DNA of 64,000 nt. Origin: Pseudo-nitzschia pungens (taxonomy: Eukaryota; Bacillariophyta; Bacillariophyceae; Bacillariales; Bacillariaceae). Location of the stretch: the NCBI GenBank assembly GCA_037355855.1, contig CM074764.1, positions 3,720,001-3,784,000 on the forward strand, given 5' to 3'. The notes under the pieces are model-generated. The model saw only the letters and a program-made list of their open reading frames with translations, was not told the DNA's origin and searched no databases. A program made the position numbers and the translations under genes. This document shows, piece after piece, positions 63,150 through 64,000 of this stretch (its first letter is position 1; each line of letters opens with the position of its first letter).

Positions 63150-64000
63150 AATTAGCAAGCAGCAACGAACGCGTCGACAATACAGGGGGGACAGCAAGCA
63201 GTAGGGTTATAATACAGGGGAGGGGACAGCAAGCAGCAACCAACGCGTCAATAATACAGGGGGGGGGGACAGCAAGCAGCAGCAACGCGTCGATAATACA
63301 GAGGAGGGACAGCAAGCAGCAAGCAGCAGCAACGCGTCGATACTACAGGGGGGATAATACACGAAAATATTTTTAAAGAACTATCGCCTTTGTCGTCTTT
63401 CCTTTTGGGGGGGACAGCAAGCAGCAACGCGTTGATAATACAGCAAGCAGCACCAACGCGTCGATAATACAGAGGGGGGACAGCAAGCAGCAACGCGTCG
63501 ATAATACAGGGGGGACAGCAAGCAGCAACGCGTCGATAATACAGAGGGGGGACAGCAAGCAGCAACGCGTCGATAATACAGAGGAGGGACAGCAAGCAGC
63601 AAGCAGCAGCAACCAACGCGTCGACAATACAGGGGGGGGGGGCAGCAAGCAGCAGCAAGCAGCAACGCGTCGATAATACAGGGGGGACAGCAAGCAGCAG
63701 CAAGCAGCAACGCGTCGATAATACAAACAGCAAGCAGCAGTCGATAATACAGGGGGGGCAGCAAACAGCAAACAGCAGCAGCAACGCGTCGATAATACAG
63801 GGGGGAGAGCAAGCAGCAACGAACGCGTCTATAATACAGGGGGGACAGCAAGCAGCAACGCGTCGATAATACAGGGGGGACAGCAAGCAGCAAACAGCAG
63901 CAACGCGTCGATAATTAAGGGGGGACAGCAAGCAACAACGCGTCGATAATACAGGGGGGAGACAGCAAGCAGCAACGCGTCGATAATACAGGGGGGACAG
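63150..64000. repeat. 35-bp minisatellite, continues past the window
   Basis: More than 20 copies of GGGGACAGCAAGCAGCAACG plus CGTCGATAATACAGG, with variable G runs (5-9) and CAGCAAG/CAG expansions. One interruption lies at 63358-63410. The stop-free minus-strand frames here are by-products of the repeat. Confidence 0.92.

Noticed and set aside
63248..63931. Cys/Leu-rich leftward frames in the terminal minisatellite
   Set aside because: A 35-bp unit is not a multiple of three, so all frames rotate through the same short peptides. There is no gene.
63150..64000. CRISPR-like regular repeat array
   Set aside because: Units are directly adjacent with no unique spacers, and the context is eukaryotic.

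Overview
This window is nuclear DNA of a photosynthetic stramenopile, most likely a pennate diatom. Two genes for fucoxanthin-chlorophyll a/c antenna proteins carry the AFAP plastid-import motif after a signal peptide. There is also a giant secreted acidic protein with PT-rich linkers, a bestrophin-like anion channel, long intergenic stretches, many microsatellites, and a spliceosomal-type nuclear tRNA-Asn. Species assignment is inference.

Layout. 1-2731: non-coding, with a 181-bp tandem duplication and TAG/GTA microsatellites. 2732-4798: a DUF4116 protein with 23 copies of a 25-residue repeat. 5101-9717 and 9724-14324: two complete DNA transposons of about 4.6 kb lying side by side. Each has long terminal inverted repeats, flanking TA dinucleotides, a DDE transposase of the IS630/Tc1/mariner type, and a convergent gene for a cysteine-rich protein. 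14722-23626: an 8.9-kb Mutator-like element with 102-bp inverted repeats and a perfect 10-bp target duplication. It carries a MULE transposase and three more genes, one cysteine-rich with a 78-bp repeat array and one SWIM/RING-like. 24106-24178: tRNA-Asn(GTT). 24988-34179: a secreted protein of about 3063 residues with 22 diverged repeats of about 110 residues.

34180-49845 is mostly repeats and broken mobile elements. It holds minisatellite arrays on both sides of a frameshifted cysteine-containing gene, a convergent CACTA/Plavaka-like transposase pseudogene, a gag remnant with its LTR, and a hAT-like transposase remnant. 49846-62310 is the gene-bearing end. It has the bestrophin-like channel, two antenna genes, a methyltransferase and a DUF273-type glycosyltransferase-like protein, interspersed with a solo LTR carrying two nested MITEs, a glycosyltransferase pseudogene and a relic terminus of the second transposon family. 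From about 63150 to the end is a 35-bp minisatellite.

The most notable theme is that three intact or near-intact DNA transposons, and probably a fourth, pair a transposase with a separate cysteine-rich, probably zinc-binding protein. In the twin Tc1/mariner-like elements the cysteine pattern, the convergent layout and a shared central non-coding module are conserved, although the transposases and terminal repeats have diverged strongly. The two MITEs have the same TA duplication and the same CTACG terminus, so this class of transposase could move them too. No database search was possible. Family calls rest on motifs read directly from the sequence.
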